64,000 nucleotides of DNA from contig NC_065923.1 of assembly GCF_024586455.1 (NCBI RefSeq), positions 3,165,501 to 3,229,500 on the forward strand, given 5' to 3'. Under the pieces are notes generated by a model, which saw nothing but the letters and a program-made list of their open reading frames with translations, had not been told where the DNA came from and did no database searches. Origin of the DNA: Bactrocera neohumeralis. Its lineage: Eukaryota > Arthropoda > Insecta > Diptera > Tephritidae. A program made the translations under genes and the position numbers. Positions 60,901-64,000 of this stretch are shown in pieces; the first letter of the stretch is position 1, and the number at the start of each line of letters is the position of its first letter.

Positions 60901-60939
60901 GGCAGCTGAAACTATATTTGATCATATTTGATCCGTACT

Positions 60940-61305
60940 GGTCCACTTATTCTGCTAATGACGATGACAACGATAAAGTTAGAAAAGCAGTGCTTTAAAA
61001 TCGTCGTGTTGGCATCAAATACATAGCAAAGGAACTCAATATATTTTATGGAGCGACTCAACTGGTTTCGGTTAATATTTTGGGTATGAGACGTGAAAAT
61101 GCTAGACTCAATATAAATAACCTGAATATTTTGGGAAACAATGTCGACTAGAAGTCACAAAAGACATGCTTAACAAAGGACCTTAGATTCACCAAACACC
61201 TCATTACTGGCGACGAGATGTAGATATATGAATATCACGTCGATACTGTCCAACAATGTAGAAAATTTGCGGAAGGCACTGCAGGCCATCCCAAGTGAAG
61301 TATAT
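60940..61305 (+). pseudogene. Mariner transposase relic, LQKRRRIEV family
   Basis: Plus strand: NRRVGIKYIAKELNIFYGAT (about 60998-61057), QLVSVNILGMRRENARLN (the HILVNVLGMKRVNARLVP block), NNLNILGNNVD*KSQKTCLT, KDLRFTKHLITGDEM (to about 61219; GD of the first catalytic motif kept, W lost to a stop), IYEYHVDTVQQCRKFAEGTA, GHPK and stop. It gives the longest continuous N-terminal linker of the four copies of this family. The catalytic core beyond the first Asp is absent. Confidence 0.8.
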
Positions 61306-61569
61306 AACAAATATGTGGAAAATTTTGTCAATAGTCCATATTAAAATACTTGAGAATGTAGTTTTGCCCAGACCGGACCAACTTGAACCAGGTGGTATTT
61401 CGATTTTGGCAGATATATCTGATTTATTTCCGGTATCTTTCTTTCAACGGTTGGATCCATTGTTAAGCGATCCGCAAATAGACTAATACACCAGTTATTC
61501 TTAGATTGGATTTACCTAGGAAGTCCTACACATACATCACACTAAACTCCCTAGTGTGGCCAAGTTTAA
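61306..61569. other. Spacer
   Basis: Nothing recognised. Confidence 0.35.
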
Positions 61570-62780
61570 GTAATAGAAACTATGTTAACACACTCGTAAA
61601 TGTTGCTTGTAAGCGTGCCACAAACTCGCAAGCGCCGCAGCCCAGTTCTGGCCTCCATTGGCCGTGCGCATACCAACATGAATGCAAACTTCACTGCAGT
61701 TGCTGCTACCAATTTCAACATCAATAGTATTGCCGTTGCTGTTGTTGCCACCGCTACCATAATACCCGCATGCAACCGACGTTGTGGCAACCGAATAAAT
61801 GCCTCTTGCAAAGGTGTACCTTAGAGGTTTCATTCAACTACAACAATGTACACAGTACTGGCATACGAGCATGTTTGTGCAACAGCGTATGCGTAATTTG
61901 CCTCAACTTAGTTGCAGCATCGACTTTCATTTGGGCGCTTTGCGAGCTGCCAGCACGAAGTCGGTACGCGTTGCCGCAGAGCGACAGAAGTACTGCTATC
62001 GTCGTTGCTAACATTCAACATCGTTAATGTGGCATGTATTGCAATGTCTGCGATTGTTGTTGCTATTGTTGGTGATGGTGATGTTGCTCGCCTGCTGCAT
62101 GGTGTAACTGGAAGCTTTAAAATACTAATTAGACGTCATGATGCCGTCGTCGTTCGAACGCTCGTACACATTTCGAGACTTTGGTGCGCCTCTTGGCTTA
62201 CGGTGGCACCGCAAAAGCAACAACAATGCATACACACATACATTCGTTGGTTCATGCCACTTCATCACCTTTGCGCGGTACTACGAAGGCACGCGTGCGC
62301 CCATGTACTTACCAACTTAATGCCCCACATACATAAACACAACATGTTAAACCGTTCGCAAGAGCTAACGGATGAACACACATACACACAAACACTCATC
62401 TACACATATATTCATATATTTGGTGCTTGCGATGGCTATTTTCGCCACCACTATCTCTGCTCATTCGCTGCTAAAAGGGGGCATTATGTCAAGGATTTTG
62501 TTTGTTTGGTAAATTTTTCATATACACACACACACACAGCACAGCAGCTAACTGTGGCGGCGTATGCTTGTTTGTGTTAATAGAGATTTAAGATAAATGA
62601 TGTTAGTAGGGATTCAATAACCATTTAAATAATCACGTACGCGTATATGGATACCGATACAATAACAACAACAATGGCAAAAACTATTCATTACACGAGC
62701 AGAAACACAAACGCACACAATTAGTTGCGCCACAAACAAAGCTACTCAATTTGCCCTCACGTTGCGCTATTTTGTTTCAA
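61570..62780. other. Less AT-rich island with CA runs; candidate regulatory DNA
   Basis: Open frames overlap in three phases (the longest, 222 codons at 61912-62580, is rich in His/Thr/Tyr from CA/TA repeats). CA runs lie at 62522-62538 and 62377-62392, CAACAACAACAATGG at 62660-62675. Overlapping frames in all phases argue for composition rather than coding. Confidence 0.35.
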
Positions 62781-63619
62781 AGTTCGGTTTGAAATTAAAT
62801 TTTACGGTCAGTTAATGAGTTCACAGAATCGATAAATGGCAGTCCCACTTTGGTGCGCAAAATATTTGAAGTAAATTATAGCTAATGAATTGGTGTACAG
62901 TTAAGTGTGTCATGTTTTGAAAATGTATGTAATATTTTTCGTACCAAATTGGCGAGGGAGCGGTTTCTGTTTCAGATGTAGTGTGCTCTAAAGAGAAGCT
63001 TCCGTTAATACACTTTCTTGCAAGACTTGCATTGGCTAAAAATACTATACTACTAACGAAGCACAAAAATATTTTAAACAAAAATTAGATTTCATGTCTG
63101 GCAAATATAAATATACCGAATATTACAATTTTTCATCTAAATTTGGGCTCTTACTGGATTTTCTACCAGCTCAACTCCTCCCCTGTTTTTCTGAAATGTA
63201 TTCCTATAAGCGAGAACCTAGCCAAAATGTGCGCGTTCATTCGATTCTTGTAAAATTCACTGTCTCTAAATTTTTTTCGAAATCATTATCGTAGATGCCA
63301 ATGCCAGAACCTTTCGAACTCGTTTTCTTAAGTAACTGCTATTCCACATTTTTCAACCTTGCCTCCAAAAGAACATCCCATTTGAACTCCTGGATATGTA
63401 TTTGAAGAATAGAGGTTTAAAAATTTAAAAAATATTTTTATTCAACAGGCTGCTCTATTTTCAATTCATCTACTTTCTAGTCCTTTCCCAAATGCGATTG
63501 CCTTTATGTAAAATGTGTTCGAAGAAAATTGAACTTTTGGAGTGAACTATAATCGAGATACACACTTGCAAACTTGAACAGTTTTTGTTGAATTTGGACA
63601 ATTTTTTTAAAGGCATTAG
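62781..63619. other. AT-rich spacer
   Basis: Nothing recognised on either strand. Confidence 0.35.
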
Positions 63620-63760
63620 TCCGTTTTCGCCCTTTTTTACACTGTAACAAAGAGATGTCTGAGGAATGTCACATATTTGTTGAAATCGGTCGTGTTGGTC
63701 TCTAAAAGTGGGCGGTGCCACGCTGTAGAATTTAGTTATTGATTTATAGCGCGTTTAACA
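63620..63760. repeat. Possible dispersed repeat (GTGGGCGGTGCCACG)
   Basis: AAATCGGTCGTGTTGG and GTGGGCGGTGCCACG resemble the flavour of the repeat at 52775-53215. The antisense frame 63470-63721 is probably a shadow. Confidence 0.3.
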
Positions 63761-63869
63761 GTACCGTTATATGGGAAGAGATGAAGGTAATCAGATGATA
63801 TTTCATCCTTTTTCACTCTGTCGGTAGGAGTTCTTATAATATTAGCGCTACGCGAATTGATGATTGATG

Positions 63870-64000
63870 GTTTTTCAAGGTATACCATTGTGATCAAATT
63901 GAAAGGTGAATTTTGTCCATTTCATCTCCATCAAAGTAATCCCCTCCCGCTTATGCCAACGAATTTTCCAGTCATCATAGCACTTGGAAAAATCTTCCGC
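63870..64000 (-). pseudogene. Mariner transposase C-terminal relic at window edge
   Basis: The minus strand starting at the window end reads AEDFSKCYDDWKIRWHKR (64000-63947), then, with a one-base shift, GDYFDGDEMDKI. This is the standard mariner C-terminus (CYDDWKKRW..CI..GGDYFEGD). The rest of the element would lie beyond the right edge. It is similar to the C-terminal piece at 46678-46770. Confidence 0.7.

Noticed and set aside
61912..62580. 222-codon open frame
   Set aside because: Its product is His/Thr/Tyr-rich because of CA and TA repeats, overlaps other open frames in all phases, and has no domain.

Overview
This is non-coding DNA from an insect, most likely a cyclorrhaphan fly and possibly a tephritid. 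The base composition is AT-rich. Stretches are rich in CAA/TTG trinucleotide runs, as in fly intergenic and intronic DNA, and the mobile elements are typical insect R1-clade and RTE-like LINEs and mariner-family transposons. The species is an inference. I found no convincing host gene, rRNA, CRISPR array or canonical tRNA. Nearly every open frame is a chance frame in low-complexity DNA or a remnant of a transposable element.

Two kinds of DNA alternate. (1) TE-derived, AT-rich stretches: 1-2227 (R1-clade LINE with an RTE-like LINE inserted in it), 3765-4925 (R1-clade LINE, minus), 9152-9352 and 32390-33432 (RTE-like, minus), 11700-11865 (LINE reverse transcriptase scrap), and about sixteen broken mariner-type copies from at least six families: 17705-18510, 21430-22210, 22440-22700, 26180-27180, 29385-29680, 31350-31912, 38470-38895, 38940-39400, 41285-42060, 42141-42930, 45285-45870, 46285-46800, 54940-55215, 58440-58900, 60940-61305 and 63870-64000. 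(2) Islands of about 0.4-1.9 kb of less AT-rich, CAA/TTG- and CA-repeat-rich DNA without TE homology that I could see (for example 5780-6800, 9600-10870, 19090-20960, 23230-25120, 34070-35600, 43300-44880, 47220-48790, 56090-57060, 59580-60900, 61570-62780). These look like older, host-derived intergenic or intronic DNA and are the best places to look for enhancers.

Besides TEs there is a roughly 29-bp minisatellite at 53300-53552 that repeatedly carries a forkhead-like RTAAACA core, a degenerate ATATGAAA-type array at 31911-32230 that starts where a mariner copy ends, a purine-only tract near 50275-50395, a 26-bp alternating purine-pyrimidine tract at 12940-12965, and a dispersed repeat (29196-29310 and 36350-36460) followed in one copy by sequences resembling the A and B boxes of an RNA polymerase III promoter.

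The most informative structures are the nested LINE insertion with a visible 10-bp target-site duplication, which created a 480-codon chimeric frame with two YADD boxes, and a short mariner-type element that still has TA duplications and terminal inverted repeats around an internal deletion. Family assignments come from motifs recognised by eye, without any database search. No undescribed functional system is demonstrable here.
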